Source of the DNA: Alsobacter soli
Lineage (GTDB): Bacteria; Pseudomonadota; Alphaproteobacteria; Rhizobiales; Beijerinckiaceae
Assembly (NCBI RefSeq): GCF_003004785.1
Contig: NZ_PVZS01000003.1
Location: 176,001 to 240,000 of the forward strand
DNA: 64,000 nucleotides
Direction: 5' to 3'
Positions 37,944-47,346 of this stretch are shown one piece after another; positions within the stretch are counted from its first letter, which is position 1, and every line of letters begins with the position of its first letter. Below the pieces are notes generated by a model, which was given only the letters and a program-made list of their open reading frames with translations, did no database searches and was not told the DNA's origin. The translations under genes and the position numbers were made by a program.

Positions 37944-37960
37944 TGAAAAAGCGGGAAAGT

Positions 37961-39103
37961 TCAGAGGGAAACGAGGTGAACGACGTCGTTGAAGGTCGTG
38001 AAAAGCATCAGCATCAACACCAGTGCGAGCCCAACCCGGAAGCCGAACTCCTGCGTACGCTCGCTGAGCGGCCGGCCCCTCGCCGCCTCGAAGGCGTAGA
38101 ACAGCAGGTGACCGCCGTCGAGCAGCGGAACAGGCACCAGATTGATCAGTCCGATCGAGACCGAGAGAATCGCGGCGAGGTTCAGGAGCGCGACGATTCC
38201 CGCCGTGGCGACCTGCCCCGAGACCTGGGCGATCCGAATCGGTCCGGACAGCTGGTCGGCGCTCTCGGTGCCGGCGAACAGGCCGCCCACATAGGCGCCG
38301 GTGCGTTCGACGATGAACCACGTCTCCTGGACGGCGCTCTTCAGCGAGGCCCCGAGGCCCAGCGTCTGGAACTTCAGGTCAGCGGGATCGCGCGAGGCCT
38401 GGATGCCGAGCATGCCGAGCCGCTGCTTGCCGAATGGCGTGTCAATCACCTTCAGCTCGGGCGTCGCGGTCAGCGTCACTTCCTTGCCGGCGCGCTCGAC
38501 CACGAGGGTGAGGGTCTTGCCGGGCGAGGTTGAGATCACCCGCTGCATGTCGCTGAAGCTCTCGATCGGCTGGCCGTCGATCGAAAGCACGAGGTCGTTG
38601 TTGCGCATGCCGGCCTTGGCCGCCGCGCTCGATTCGATCACCTGGTCCACGCGGGGCGCAATGATCTGGCGGCCATAGGCGTAGCTCATGGCCGCGAACA
38701 CGACGATGGCCAGGATGAAGTTGGCGACGGGGCCCGCCGCCACCACGGCCGCCCGCTTCCACACGGGCTGGTAATGGAAGCTGACCGCCTTCTCCTCCGC
38801 CGTCATGGCGCGCAGGGCCGAGCCGTCCGGGGTGCTCGCGGCGCCCGAATCGCCGAAGAACTTGACGTAGCCGCCGAGCGGAACGGCGCAGATCTTCCAC
38901 CGCGTGCCGTGGCTATCCGTGAAGCCGATCAGCTCGGGCCCGAAGCCCAGCGCGAAGGCCTGCACCCGGATGCCGCACCAGCGTCCGATGATGTAGTGGC
39001 CGAACTCGTGGATGAAGATGACGATGACGAGAACGAAAAGAAACGGCAGGATGTAGCCACCAAGCGACCCGGCCCAACCGGCCAGCGTCTCCAGAACCGT
39101 CAT
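37961..39103 (-). CDS. rseP: Site-2 intramembrane protease RseP
   Basis: A 380-residue zinc protease with about 4 helices. The catalytic HEFGH is at residues 32-36 in the first helix. A PDZ domain spans about residues 135-220 (SSAAAKAGMRNNDLVLSIDGQ). The second metal motif is NLVPVPLLDGGHLLFYAFEA. It cleaves anti-sigma factors and remnant signal peptides. The start was set at ATG 39101-39103 (M-T-V-L-E-T-L). It sits between dxr and bamA, the conserved order. Confidence 0.96.
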   Translation of the reverse strand: MTVLETLAGWAGSLGGYILPFLFVLVIVIFIHEFGHYIIGRWCGIRVQAFALGFGPELIGFTDSHGTRWKICAVPLGGYVKFFGDSGAASTPDGSALRAMTAEEKAVSFHYQPVWKRAAVVAAGPVANFILAIVVFAAMSYAYGRQIIAPRVDQVIESSAAAKAGMRNNDLVLSIDGQPIESFSDMQRVISTSPGKTLTLVVERAGKEVTLTATPELKVIDTPFGKQRLGMLGIQASRDPADLKFQTLGLGASLKSAVQETWFIVERTGAYVGGLFAGTESADQLSGPIRIAQVSGQVATAGIVALLNLAAILSVSIGLINLVPVPLLDGGHLLFYAFEAARGRPLSERTQEFGFRVGLALVLMLMLFTTFNDVVHLVSL

Positions 39104-39210
39104 GTCGAAAACCTCACGTGGCCCAAGCCGAAGCATCCCCGACGTTATGCGCCGGCAGGGGTGAAGATACGGCGAACGGGAACGAACGTCGAGGCAGAGT
39201 GAATATTTGG

Positions 39211-40392
39211 TTAATGCGCCGATTTCAGGGCTGCAGGAACCAACGCCTCCGCCGCGCGCCTGACCTCCGCATCGAGCGCCAGCGCCGCCTCCACGCTGTC
39301 CAGGACACCCGAGTCGCGGGCCTCGCCAAAGCGATCCAGCATGGCCTCGCACAACGGCGCCATGTCGCCGAACCGAAGCCGGCCGCCCAGAAAGGCCGCG
39401 ACCGCGACCTCGTTGGCGGCGTTCAGCACCGTCGGCGCGCCCGCACCGGCCTCGAGAGCCTCCATGGCGAGGCGCAGGGCCGGGAAACGCGCCAAGTCGG
39501 GCGCCTCGAAGTCGAGACGCGCTATGGACGCCAGGTCCAGGCGGCGGGCGGACGTGCCGAGGCGCTCGGGGAAGCCGAGGCAGTGCGCAATCGGCACCCG
39601 CATGTCGGGCAGCGCCAGGCCGGCCACGACGGACCCGTCGCTGAAGGACACGAGCCCATGCACGATGGACTGGGGGTGGACCACGACGCCCAGCCGCTCC
39701 GGCGAAACGCCGAACAGGTGGTGGGCCTCGATCAGCTCGAGGCCCTTGTTCATGAGCGAAGCCGAATCGATGGTGATCTTGGCCCCCATCGACCAGTTGG
39801 GGTGGGCCAGCGCCTCCTCGCGCCGTGCGGTTGCGATTCGGCCCGCCGGCCACGTCCGGAACGGCCCTCCCGAGGCCGTGATCACCATCTGCTCGATCTC
39901 GTCCGGGCGGTGGCGCCCCAGCGCCTGGAAGATCGCGTTGTGCTCGGAGTCCAGGGGCAGGAGCGTGGCCCCGCCCGCGCGCGCGTCGCGCATGAAGGCG
40001 GCGCCCGCGCACACGAGCGACTCCTTGTTCGCGAGCGCCACCGTGCGCCCCGCCTGCACGGCGGCGTGCGTCGGCCGTACCCCCGCCGCGCCCACGATGG
40101 ACGCGACCACGATGTCCGCGGGCCTGAGCGCGGCCTCCATGACCGCGCCCTCCCCGCCCGCGGCGGCGATGCCGGTCCCGCCCAGGCAGGCGCGCAGCTC
40201 CGGCAGCGCGCGCTCATCCGAGATCGCCGCGAAGCGCGCGCCCAGGCGCTTCGCCATGTCCGCCAGCGCCGGCGCGTCCCGCCCGCCCGCGACCGCCTCG
40301 ACCGCGAAGCGGTCGCGGTGCGCGACGAGGATGTCCGCCGTGGATCGCCCCACGGACCCGGTCGCGCCGAGGATGCTGACCCGCGTGACCAT
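39211..40392 (-). CDS. dxr: 1-deoxy-D-xylulose-5-phosphate reductoisomerase
   Basis: A 393-residue NADPH-dependent enzyme forming MEP, the committed step of the non-mevalonate isoprenoid pathway. The cofactor loop is SILGATGSVGRSTADIL; KESLVCAGAAFM and LPLDSEHNAIFQAL hold catalytic and metal residues; TASGGPFRTWP and HPNWSMGAKITIDSASLMNK form the substrate site. The start was set at ATG 40390-40392. It is 3 bp after cdsA and 107 bp before rseP. Confidence 0.97.
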   Translation of the reverse strand: MVTRVSILGATGSVGRSTADILVAHRDRFAVEAVAGGRDAPALADMAKRLGARFAAISDERALPELRACLGGTGIAAAGGEGAVMEAALRPADIVVASIVGAAGVRPTHAAVQAGRTVALANKESLVCAGAAFMRDARAGGATLLPLDSEHNAIFQALGRHRPDEIEQMVITASGGPFRTWPAGRIATARREEALAHPNWSMGAKITIDSASLMNKGLELIEAHHLFGVSPERLGVVVHPQSIVHGLVSFSDGSVVAGLALPDMRVPIAHCLGFPERLGTSARRLDLASIARLDFEAPDLARFPALRLAMEALEAGAGAPTVLNAANEVAVAAFLGGRLRFGDMAPLCEAMLDRFGEARDSGVLDSVEAALALDAEVRRAAEALVPAALKSAH

Positions 40393-40394
40393 GC

Positions 40395-41249
40395 TCAGCC
40401 CCGGGCCATGGCGTACATGAAGATGGCGAGCAGCACGTTCACCGCCCAGAATGAATCGAGCCGGTCCAGCACGCCGCCGTGGCCCGGGATCAGATGGCTC
40501 GAGTCCTTGGCCCCGAACCGGCGCTTCATGCTGGATTCGAGCAGGTCGCCGCCCTGGGACAGCACCGCCGCGAACAAGGTGAGCGCGACCAGCGCAAGGC
40601 CGCCGAACTCCCACCCGAGGCCCCAGCGCGTGCGCGCGAAATGCACGACGGCGAGCCCCGCCAGGGTTCCGCCTGTGACGCCGCCGATGAAGCCGGACCA
40701 CGTCTTCTTGGGGCTCACGCGCGGCCACAGCTTCGGCCCGCCGAGCGTGCGGCCGACGAAGAAGGCGGCGACATCCGTCACCCACACGACCGCGAAGACC
40801 CACAGGATCGCGACGAGCCCGAAGGCCGGGTCGCCACGCAGGTCGATGGGCACGATCGCCAGCACAGCGGCGTAGAGCACGCCGACGCCCGCCCACACCC
40901 GATTCGTGGGCGCGACCGCCATGGCGATCAGGCCCGCAACGGCGGGAGCCAGCCACGCCTGCGGCGACGGCAGCGGCGACGTTTCGGCGACGACGCCCGC
41001 GAAGGCTATCGCCAGCCCGCCGACGGCCCACGCCAGCGTGCGCCGGCCGCCTGACAGGCCCACCAGAGTGAGCCATTCGCGAAGGCCCAGCACGGCGGCC
41101 AATGTCCACAGCAGCCCGAAGGACCAGCCGCCCTCCCATGCTGTGACGAGCGCCAACGCGGCGAGCGCGATTCCGGAGATCACGCGAAGCAGCAGTTCGG
41201 AGGGGCCGCGGCGCGGCGTCGGGTCCGGAGCCCGGGCCGGCTCGCTCAC
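40395..41249 (-). CDS. cdsA: Phosphatidate cytidylyltransferase
   Basis: A 284-residue membrane enzyme making CDP-diacylglycerol. About eight helices are followed by the family signature, [54 protein letters not shown] is also conserved. The frame starts with GTG at 41247-41249, overlapping the uppS stop (GTGA). The product feeds all phospholipid synthesis, along with the plsX product encoded elsewhere in the window. Confidence 0.95.
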   Translation of the reverse strand: MSEPARAPDPTPRRGPSELLLRVISGIALAALALVTAWEGGWSFGLLWTLAAVLGLREWLTLVGLSGGRRTLAWAVGGLAIAFAGVVAETSPLPSPQAWLAPAVAGLIAMAVAPTNRVWAGVGVLYAAVLAIVPIDLRGDPAFGLVAILWVFAVVWVTDVAAFFVGRTLGGPKLWPRVSPKKTWSGFIGGVTGGTLAGLAVVHFARTRWGLGWEFGGLALVALTLFAAVLSQGGDLLESSMKRRFGAKDSSHLIPGHGGVLDRLDSFWAVNVLLAIFMYAMARG

Positions 41250-42040
41250 CCGCCGGCTCCGACGCGCGCCGACAATCCGCCGAACCGGCGGTCGCGGCCC
41301 CGGTACTCGGCGATGGCGGCCTCGAAGGCGGCCCGGTCGAAATCGGGCCACAGCACGGGCGTGAACACGAATTCCGAGTAGGCGGCCTGCCACAGGAGGA
41401 AGTTGGACAGCCGCACCTCACCCGAGGTCCGGATCACGAGGTCGGGATCGGGAATCCCCGCCGTCCAGAGCCGGGCCGACACGGCTTCCGGCGAAATCGC
41501 GTCGGCGCTCAGGCGCCCCTCCGCCACGTCGCGCGCCAGCGCGGCGGCAGCCTCGGCGAGTTCCTGTCGCGCGCCGTAGTTGAACGCCACGACCAGGGTG
41601 AGGCCCGTGTTGTCGGCCGTGAGCGTCTCCGCCTCGGCCAACAGCGCCGCGATGTCCTCCGCGAGGCCCTTGCGCGAGCCCACGATGCGCACGCGCACAT
41701 TGTTGCGGTGCATCTCGGCCAGATCGTTGCGGATGAACCGTTTCAACAGGCCCATGAGGAAGCTGACTTCCTCAGCCGGCCGCGCCCAGTTCTCGGACGA
41801 GAAGCTGTAGACCGTGAGATACCGGATCCCCAGGTCCTGCGCAGCCCGCACCGTCCGGCGCAGCGCCTCGACGCCCCGTCGATGGCCTTCGAAGCGCGGC
41901 AGCCCGCGAGCAGCCGCCCAGCGCCCGTTGCCATCCATGATGATGGCGACGTGCGCGGGAGCGCCTGCGGCCCCACCCGCGTCCGCGGCAGGGCTCTCGA
42001 GGGCCGTCTCTGTCATGGAGACCATCGGCGCTTTCCTCAT
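41246..42040 (-). CDS. uppS: Isoprenyl transferase (undecaprenyl diphosphate synthase)
   Basis: A 264-residue cis-prenyltransferase that makes the undecaprenyl carrier for peptidoglycan and LPS. The catalytic Asp36 is in [12 protein letters not shown]; later motifs are [26 protein letters not shown] and [19 protein letters not shown]. The start ATG at 42040 follows GAGGA with good spacing; later ATGs at 42025 and 42016 are possible. It lies 7 bp after frr. Confidence 0.96.
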   Translation of the reverse strand: MRKAPMVSMTETALESPAADAGGAAGAPAHVAIIMDGNGRWAAARGLPRFEGHRRGVEALRRTVRAAQDLGIRYLTVYSFSSENWARPAEEVSFLMGLLKRFIRNDLAEMHRNNVRVRIVGSRKGLAEDIAALLAEAETLTADNTGLTLVVAFNYGARQELAEAAAALARDVAEGRLSADAISPEAVSARLWTAGIPDPDLVIRTSGEVRLSNFLLWQAAYSEFVFTPVLWPDFDRAAFEAAIAEYRGRDRRFGGLSARVGAGG

Positions 42041-42047
42041 GCCGTCC

Positions 42048-42608
42048 TCAGACGTGCATGATCTCCTTTTCCTTGGACGCCAGCGCGGCGTCGATCTCGG
42101 CGATCGTCTGGTCGGTGGCCTTCTGCACCTGGTCGGACTGCCGGTCGAGGTCGTCCTTCGACATGTGGCCGTCCTTCTCCAGCTTCTTCAGGAGGTCGAG
42201 GCCGTCGCGGCGGACGTGCCGGGCGGCGACGCGCGCCTCCTCGGCGTATTTGTGGGCGACCTTCACCATCTCCTTGCGGCGCTGCTCGTTGAGCTCGGGG
42301 ATGCGGATGCGCATCACCTGGCCTTCCGTGGCCGGGTTGAGGCCAAGGTTCGAGTCGCGGATCGCCTTCTCGACGGCGTTGACCATGCCACGATCCCAGA
42401 CCTGCACCGTGAGCAGGCGCGGCTCCGGAACGTTGATGGTCGCGACCTGGCTGATCGGCATCAGCGCCCCATAGGCGTCGACCTGGATCGGGTCGAGCAG
42501 AGTGGGCGAAGCGCGGCCCGTGCGAAGGCTCGACAGGTCCTTGTGGAAGGCCTGCACGGCGCCGGCCATGCGACGCTTGATGTCGGCGAGGTCGAATTGC
42601 GTACTCAT
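42048..42608 (-). CDS. frr: Ribosome recycling factor
   Basis: A 186-residue factor that, with EF-G, splits post-termination ribosomes. Signatures are [64 protein letters not shown] and the C-terminal [20 protein letters not shown]. The size matches the family. It lies 222 bp after pyrH; the gap holds repeat B copy 2. Confidence 0.97.
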   Translation of the reverse strand: MSTQFDLADIKRRMAGAVQAFHKDLSSLRTGRASPTLLDPIQVDAYGALMPISQVATINVPEPRLLTVQVWDRGMVNAVEKAIRDSNLGLNPATEGQVMRIRIPELNEQRRKEMVKVAHKYAEEARVAARHVRRDGLDLLKKLEKDGHMSKDDLDRQSDQVQKATDQTIAEIDAALASKEKEIMHV

Positions 42609-42719
42609 CGTGACACCCGGATTCTTCTTTGCCGTTACGGATGGGCTTACGCCCGCATCTGCCGAGGTTCAAGGCCCGAGGCGGACGGAGCCCGCGAATG
42701 GTCCCATTCGAGAGGCGTT

Positions 42720-42828
42720 CCCCTCATCCGGCGCTCCGCGCCACCTTCTCCCCGTGCCGGGGAGAAGGGAAGAACGGCGCCGTCGCGCGCCCCTCTCCCC
42801 GGCACGGGGAAAGGGTTGGGGTGAGGGG
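42720..42828. repeat. Palindromic repeat family B, copy 2 (pyrH-frr gap)
   Basis: About 109 bp bounded by CCCCTCATCCGGCGCTCCGC and GGTTGGGGTGAGGGG, with an inner CCTTCTCCCCGTGCCGGGGA arm and its partner CCTCTCCCCGGCACGGGG. It carries the same blocks as the copy at 16172 but reversed. It ends 2 bp before the pyrH stop, inside the ribosomal protein operon. Confidence 0.8.
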
Positions 42829-42830
42829 CC

Positions 42831-43544
42831 TCAGGGCGTCACCCTGGTTGCAGGGGCTTCACCCTTCAAGATGGCCGTGATCGCCCCGGGACCGTGGGCC
42901 GAGCCCACAATGATGGGCAGGCGGTTCTCTCGCGCCAGGGCGAAGGCCGCCGTGTCCATGACCTTCAGGTCGCGCTGGATGGCCTCGTCGTGCGACAGCA
43001 CGTCGAAGCGCGTCGCGTTCGGGTCCTTCTTGGGGTCGGCCGAGTAGACGCCGTCCACCTGTGTCGCCTTCAGCACCGCGTCGCAATTGAGCTCGATGGC
43101 GCGCAGCACGGCGGCCGTGTCCGTGGTGAAGAACGGGTTGCCAGTGCCGCCCCCGAGCACGACCACCCTGCCCTTCGCCAGGTGATGAAGCGCCGGCTGG
43201 CGCGCATAGGTTTCGCAGATGGACGGCATGGAAACCGCCGACATCGTGCGGGCCGAGGCGCCCACGTTCTCCAGCGCGCTCTCCAGGGCGATCGAATTCA
43301 TCACGGTCGCCAGCATGCCCATCGCGTCGGCGGTGGCCCGGTCGATCCATCCTGCCGCGCCCACCTTGGCGCCGCGGATCACGTTGCCGCCGCCGATCAC
43401 GACGGCGATCTCGAAGCCGGCGTCCGCCGCCTGCTTCAGGTCCTGCGAGAGCGTCGTCAGCGTCTGCGGGTTCAGCCAGTAGCCGTCTGCGGCGATCAGA
43501 GCCTCGCCGGAAAGCTTCACCAGAACACGTTTGCCGACGATCAT
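42831..43544 (-). CDS. pyrH: UMP kinase
   Basis: A 237-residue hexameric kinase converting UMP to UDP. The P-loop-like start is RVLVKLSGEALIAADGYWLN; ViGGGNVIRG (AVVIGGGNVIRGAKV), the acidic site DAMGMLATVMNSIALE, and the UMP-site TGNPFFTTDTAAVLRAIELN follow. It sits between tsf and frr in the universal rpsB-tsf-pyrH-frr order. GGAGATAG precedes the ATG. Confidence 0.97.
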   Translation of the reverse strand: MIVGKRVLVKLSGEALIAADGYWLNPQTLTTLSQDLKQAADAGFEIAVVIGGGNVIRGAKVGAAGWIDRATADAMGMLATVMNSIALESALENVGASARTMSAVSMPSICETYARQPALHHLAKGRVVVLGGGTGNPFFTTDTAAVLRAIELNCDAVLKATQVDGVYSADPKKDPNATRFDVLSHDEAIQRDLKVMDTAAFALARENRLPIIVGSAHGPGAITAILKGEAPATRVTP

Positions 43545-43579
43545 GCGCTATCTCCGCGAAAAAGGGCTCCCAATACAAG

Positions 43580-43604
43580 AACGGCGGCGCTGGGCGCCGC
43601 CGTT
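43580..43604 (-). terminator. Hairpin downstream of tsf
   Basis: A perfect 11-bp GC-rich stem (AACGGCGGCGC and its complement, TGG loop) lies 13 bp after the tsf stop, followed on the minus strand by TTCTTGTATT. The T run is broken, so termination may be partial, setting the level of pyrH and later genes below tsf. Confidence 0.65.
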
Positions 43605-43617
43605 TGTTCGAAGCCGA

Positions 43618-44541
43618 TCAGGCCTGGCCTGCCGCGGCGGCGACTTCCGCCGCGAAGTCGCTTTCCTGCTTCTCGATGCCCTCCCCGAGGGCGAAGCGGT
43701 GGAAGCCCTTGATCGCAATCGGCCCGCCGACGCGGCCTTCGGCCTCCTTTACGGCCTGGGCGACCGACTTGCCGCCGTCGTGGACGTAGGCCTGGTCGAG
43801 GAGGCAGACCTCCTTGTAGTACGTCTTCAGGCCGCTCTCGACGATCTTCTCGAGCACGTGGGCGGGCTTGCCGGCGTTCTTGTCGGCCAGCACGGCCTTC
43901 TCGCGCTCCAGCACCGCCGGATCGAGGCCCGAGGCGTCCAGGGCCTGCGGGTTCGAGGCGGCGATGTGCATGGCGAGCTGGCGGCCGAGCGCAGCGAGTT
44001 CGTCGGTGTTGCCGGTGGACTCGAGGGCGACGATCACGCCGATCTTGCCGAGGCCGGGAGCCACGACGTTGTGGATGTACTGGCCGACCACGCCATGGGC
44101 GACCTGCAGCTCGGCGGCGCGGCGCAGGGTCATGTTCTCGCCGATGGTGGCGATGGCGTTGCTGATGGCTTCCTGCACGGTGGCCTCGCCGCCCGGGTAG
44201 TGCGTGCCCAGCAGCGCCTCGACATTGGCCGACTTCTCGAGAGCCACGTCGGCGACCGTGCGCACCAGCGCCTGGAACTCTTCGTTGCGGGCCACGAAGT
44301 CGGTCTCGGAGTTCACCTCGACCACCACGCCACGGTTCTCACGCACCGCGACGGCGACCAGGCCCTCGGCGGCGACGCGCCCGGACTTCTTGGCGGCCTT
44401 GGCCAGACCCTTCTTGCGCAGCCAGTCGATAGCCTGCTCGACGTCGCCGCCGTTCGCCTCGAGGGCGGCCTTGCAGTCCATCATGCCCGCGCCGGTCTTC
44501 TCGCGCAGATCCTTCACCAGAGCGGCGGTGATCGTAGCCAT
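43618..44541 (-). CDS. tsf: Elongation factor Ts
   Basis: A 307-residue guanine-nucleotide exchange factor for EF-Tu. The N-terminal motif is [20 protein letters not shown], followed by [20 protein letters not shown] and [20 protein letters not shown], then the [18 protein letters not shown] exchange helix. Length and domain order are standard. It lies between rpsB and pyrH. Confidence 0.97.
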   Translation of the reverse strand: MATITAALVKDLREKTGAGMMDCKAALEANGGDVEQAIDWLRKKGLAKAAKKSGRVAAEGLVAVAVRENRGVVVEVNSETDFVARNEEFQALVRTVADVALEKSANVEALLGTHYPGGEATVQEAISNAIATIGENMTLRRAAELQVAHGVVGQYIHNVVAPGLGKIGVIVALESTGNTDELAALGRQLAMHIAASNPQALDASGLDPAVLEREKAVLADKNAGKPAHVLEKIVESGLKTYYKEVCLLDQAYVHDGGKSVAQAVKEAEGRVGGPIAIKGFHRFALGEGIEKQESDFAAEVAAAAGQA

Positions 44542-44569
44542 GGTTCACCTTTCGATCGATCATGTGAAA

Positions 44570-44597
44570 ACACGGGAACGGCGACCGCTCCCGTGAT
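44570..44597 (-). terminator. Intercistronic terminator between rpsB and tsf
   Basis: On the minus strand CACGGGA and TCCCGTG form a stem (44573-44579, 44591-44597) followed by TTTTC. It lies 29 bp before the tsf start. Attenuation between rpsB and tsf is known in other bacteria; here it is inferred. Confidence 0.65.
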
Positions 44598-44690
44598 CGA
44601 CGACGCCGTAGGACGCCGCCCGTCAATTCCTGCGCCGGGCCGCAGGGTGACCACCCAATGGGGCGATCATCCGGCGGCCGGCAGGCTTTC

Positions 44691-45701
44691 TTACGCGGCT
44701 TCGAGGAGCGAGCGAGCCTGGGCGACCCAGCCATCGCGCTCGATGCGGCCGTTGAGCTTGGCGGCCGAGTCCACCTTGGCGACGTCGTCCGGGGTCATGG
44801 CCGCGAACTGCCAGTAGTGGAAGAGGCCGGTCTCGTTCAGCTTCTTCTCGAGCTGCGGGCCAACGCCCGTGAGCTTGGTCAGGTCGTCGGGCGCGCCGCG
44901 CGGGGCGGCCAGCAGCTCGAAGGCCTCGCCCGTCGGAGCAGCGGCGTCGGCCGTCTCGAGGGCCTCCTCGACCGGAGCCTCGGACTCGCCGATGTCGATG
45001 CCGAGCGCGCCCTGGCCGCGCGAGATGCCGTCGATGGCGGCGCGCGAAGCGAGGTCGCAGTAGAGCGCGATGGCGCGGCCGGCGTCATCGTTGGCCGGAA
45101 CCGGGAAGGCGATGCCGTCGGGGTTGCAGTTCGTGTCGACGATGGCGGCCACCGGGATGCCGAGGCGGTTGGCCTCCTGGATCGCCAGCTGCTCCTTGTT
45201 CGTGTCGATCACGAAGATCAGGTCCGGCACGCCGCCCATGTCCTTGATGCCGCCAAGGGCGCGCTCGAGCTTCTCCTTTTCGCGGGAGAGCATCAGGCGC
45301 TCTTTCTTGGTAAGGCCCTGGGCGCCGCCGGCCAGGATCTCGTCCACCTTGCGCAGGCGCTGGATGGAGCCGGAGATCGTCTTCCAGTTCGTCAGCATGC
45401 CGCCGAGCCAGCGGGAGTTGACGTAGTACTGGGCCGAACGCTTAGCCGCGTCGGCGATGGAGTCCGCCGCCTGGCGCTTCGTGCCGACGAACAGCACGCG
45501 GCCGCCGCGGGACACCGTATCCGAAATCGCCTGCAGCGCGCGGTGCAGCATCGGCACGGTCTGCGCGAGGTCGATGATGTGGATGTTGTTGCGGGTGCCG
45601 AAGATGTACTGCTGCATCTTCGGGTTCCAGCGGTGAGCCTGGTGGCCGAAGTGGGCGCCGGCCTCGAGGAGCTGGCGCATGGAGTAATCGGGCAGAGCCA
45701 T
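44691..45701 (-). CDS. rpsB: 30S ribosomal protein S2 with C-terminal HhH extension
   Basis: A 336-residue S2, about 95 residues longer than E. coli S2. The core (residues 1-235) shows [46 protein letters not shown] and [19 protein letters not shown]. An acidic linker (236-262) leads to a helix-hairpin-helix-like tail (272-333: [19 protein letters not shown] to [16 protein letters not shown]), the same module seen at the end of L21 or NuoE in Rhizobiales. The start follows GGAGAAA. A CCGGGAGA/TCTCCCGG hairpin (45741-45758) in the leader may mediate autoregulation. Confidence 0.96.
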   Translation of the reverse strand: MALPDYSMRQLLEAGAHFGHQAHRWNPKMQQYIFGTRNNIHIIDLAQTVPMLHRALQAISDTVSRGGRVLFVGTKRQAADSIADAAKRSAQYYVNSRWLGGMLTNWKTISGSIQRLRKVDEILAGGAQGLTKKERLMLSREKEKLERALGGIKDMGGVPDLIFVIDTNKEQLAIQEANRLGIPVAAIVDTNCNPDGIAFPVPANDDAGRAIALYCDLASRAAIDGISRGQGALGIDIGESEAPVEEALETADAAAPTGEAFELLAAPRGAPDDLTKLTGVGPQLEKKLNETGLFHYWQFAAMTPDDVAKVDSAAKLNGRIERDGWVAQARSLLEAA

Positions 45702-46018
45702 GGTCGTGTTTCTCCGGTTGAGCCTCCGCGGACAAGTGAGCCGGGAGACCTCTCCCGGGCACCGGAACGGCCGAAGCCGATAGATCCGCGTGTGGAATGC
45801 GCGCGCTTATAGTCGGGGCCTTCGCGAAGCGCAAGCGCGCGGGCGGCCCCAACCGGACGGCTTGCCTAACTGATCGGCGCTTCTTTCGCCGTCATCCCCG
45901 GCCGGAGCGGCGCAGGCTGGGGCCACTTTACCGTCCTACCTTTGAAATTCAGCAACCGACCTCCCATATGCTGCGTTCGTGGGCATCGTGCCCATGGAAA
46001 GGCCCTTTTGGTAGGACC
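45702..46018. other. Divergent regulatory gap between rpsB and the Tim44-like gene
   Basis: A 317-bp non-coding stretch. It holds the rpsB leader hairpin (CCGGGAGA at 45741-45748 with TCTCCCGG at 45751-45758), an incomplete family A repeat (GTCATCCCCGGCCGGAGCGG at 45891-45910, only the left arm), and a lower-GC stretch at about 45930-46015 upstream of the Tim44-like gene which is its likely promoter. A GGGCATCGTGCCC hairpin lies near 45977-45989. No promoter box is convincing. Confidence 0.55.
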
Positions 46019-47005
46019 ATGACGACACTCAAGACCTCGCGGCGCGGCCGCGTCCTCTTCGCCGCTGCGGCGATCCTGGCGCTCGGCCTCGGAGCCGCGG
46101 AGGCCCGGCCCGGCGGCGGCGGCAGCTTCGGCAGCCGCGGATCGCGCACGTTCTCGGCCCCGCCGGCCACAACGACGGCTCCGCGCACCGCCGCCCCCAT
46201 CGAGCGTTCCATCACCCAGCCCGGCCAGCCCTCGTTTGGCCAGCAGGCCACGGGCGCGACGCGTCCGGGCGGCTTCTTCCGGCCGGGCTTCGGCACGGGC
46301 CTGCTGGGCGGACTGCTCGGCGCCGGCCTTCTCGGCGCCCTGTTCGGCCACGGCTTCTTCGGCGGCCTGGGCGGAATCATGTCGTTTCTGGGCCTGCTGC
46401 TGCAGCTGGCGCTGGTGTTCTTCGTCGTGCGCTTCGCCATCAACTGGTTCCGCTCGCGTAACGCGCCTGCGGCGGCCGGCGCGGGCGCTGGCGACGCCGG
46501 CTACCAGCGCAGCGCGCTTGGCGGCGGCATGGGCGGTCTCGGCGGGTCCGGGATGGGCTTCGGCGGCGGCCAGCCGCAGCCGGCTCCGGCCGGGACGCCG
46601 ATCGAGATCGGCCCGCAGGACTACGCTGCTTTCGAAAAGCTGCTCGGCGACGTCAACGCCGCCTGGGACGCCGAGAACGAAGGCCTTCTGCGCCGCTACA
46701 CCACGCCCGAGATGGCGAGCTACTTCGGCCAGGAGCTGGCGGACAATGCCCGAAAGGGCCTGCACGACCGCGTGAAGGAGGTGAAACTGCTCCAGGGCGA
46801 CCTGGCGGAAGCCTGGCGCGAGGGCTCGGCGGACTATGCGACCGTCGCCATGCGCTTCTCCGTGGTGAACGCTCTCTTCGAGCGCGCCAGCGGGCGCGTG
46901 GTGGAAGGCGACCCGACCCGGCCGCAGGAGGTCACGGAGATCTGGACCTTCCGCCGCGACCCCGGCGATAGCTGGAAGCTGTCGGCGATCCAGCAGCAGG
47001 GCTGA
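46019..47005 (+). CDS. Tim44-like domain membrane protein
   Basis: A 328-residue inner membrane protein of the bacterial Tim44-like group. An N-terminal signal (RVLFAAAAILALGLGAAEAR) is followed by a low-complexity Gly/Pro/Thr linker, a glycine-zipper helix (GLLGGLLGAGLLGALFGHGF), a second helix ending in INWFRSRN, a Gly-rich linker, and the Tim44-like C-terminal domain (about residues 195-328: IGPQDYAAFEKLLGDVNAAW to EVTEIWTFRRDPGDSWKLSA). The mitochondrial homologue docks Hsp70 on the import channel; the bacterial role is not established. The start is the ATG at 46019, three bases after TAGGA. A terminator follows. Confidence 0.85.
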   Translation: MTTLKTSRRGRVLFAAAAILALGLGAAEARPGGGGSFGSRGSRTFSAPPATTTAPRTAAPIERSITQPGQPSFGQQATGATRPGGFFRPGFGTGLLGGLLGAGLLGALFGHGFFGGLGGIMSFLGLLLQLALVFFVVRFAINWFRSRNAPAAAGAGAGDAGYQRSALGGGMGGLGGSGMGFGGGQPQPAPAGTPIEIGPQDYAAFEKLLGDVNAAWDAENEGLLRRYTTPEMASYFGQELADNARKGLHDRVKEVKLLQGDLAEAWREGSADYATVAMRFSVVNALFERASGRVVEGDPTRPQEVTEIWTFRRDPGDSWKLSAIQQQG

Positions 47006-47030
47006 GCGCCCCTTCAAGAGAACTGAACGT

Positions 47031-47059
47031 GAAATGGCCGGGGCTCGCCCCGGCCATTT
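47031..47059 (+). terminator. Terminator of the Tim44-like gene
   Basis: A 12-bp stem AAATGGCCGGGG with its complement CCCCGGCCATTT, a tight loop and a trailing TTTT, 26 bp after the stop codon. Confidence 0.9.
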
Positions 47060-47104
47060 TCGTTGCGACGCGCTCAGTCGCCGCACGCCTCAGTCCCGGA
47101 CACC

Positions 47105-47338
47105 GTCATCGTCGGCCGGAGCGGCGAAGCCGCGGAGGGGAAGGGGATCCAGGCGACTGGGCCGCGGCTCTGAAGTCCCGGTCAGACCTCCAATAGACGG
47201 CGCGGCAAGCATTGCGCGCACTGCCCTGGATCCCCTTCCCGCGCCTTCGGCGCGCCGGGGATGACGGCGGAGAGGGCCCGCGCCGTGGCGGCCAAGGCCG
47301 GACCTTTTCCAGCCATGGGCGCGCCGCCGGGGATGACG
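47105..47338. repeat. Palindromic repeat family A, copy 4, with an adjoining half copy
   Basis: A copy spanning 47105-47265 (left arm GTCATCGTCGGCCGGAGCGG with a changed base, right arm GCGCCGGGGATGAC) is followed by a half copy ending GCCGCCGGGGATGAC at 47338. The inner GGGGATCCAGG/CCTGGATCCCC stem is present in the first. Together with the terminator at 47031, this accounts for the 341-bp gap between the Tim44-like gene and argC. Confidence 0.85.
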
Positions 47339-47346
47339 GATTCGCC

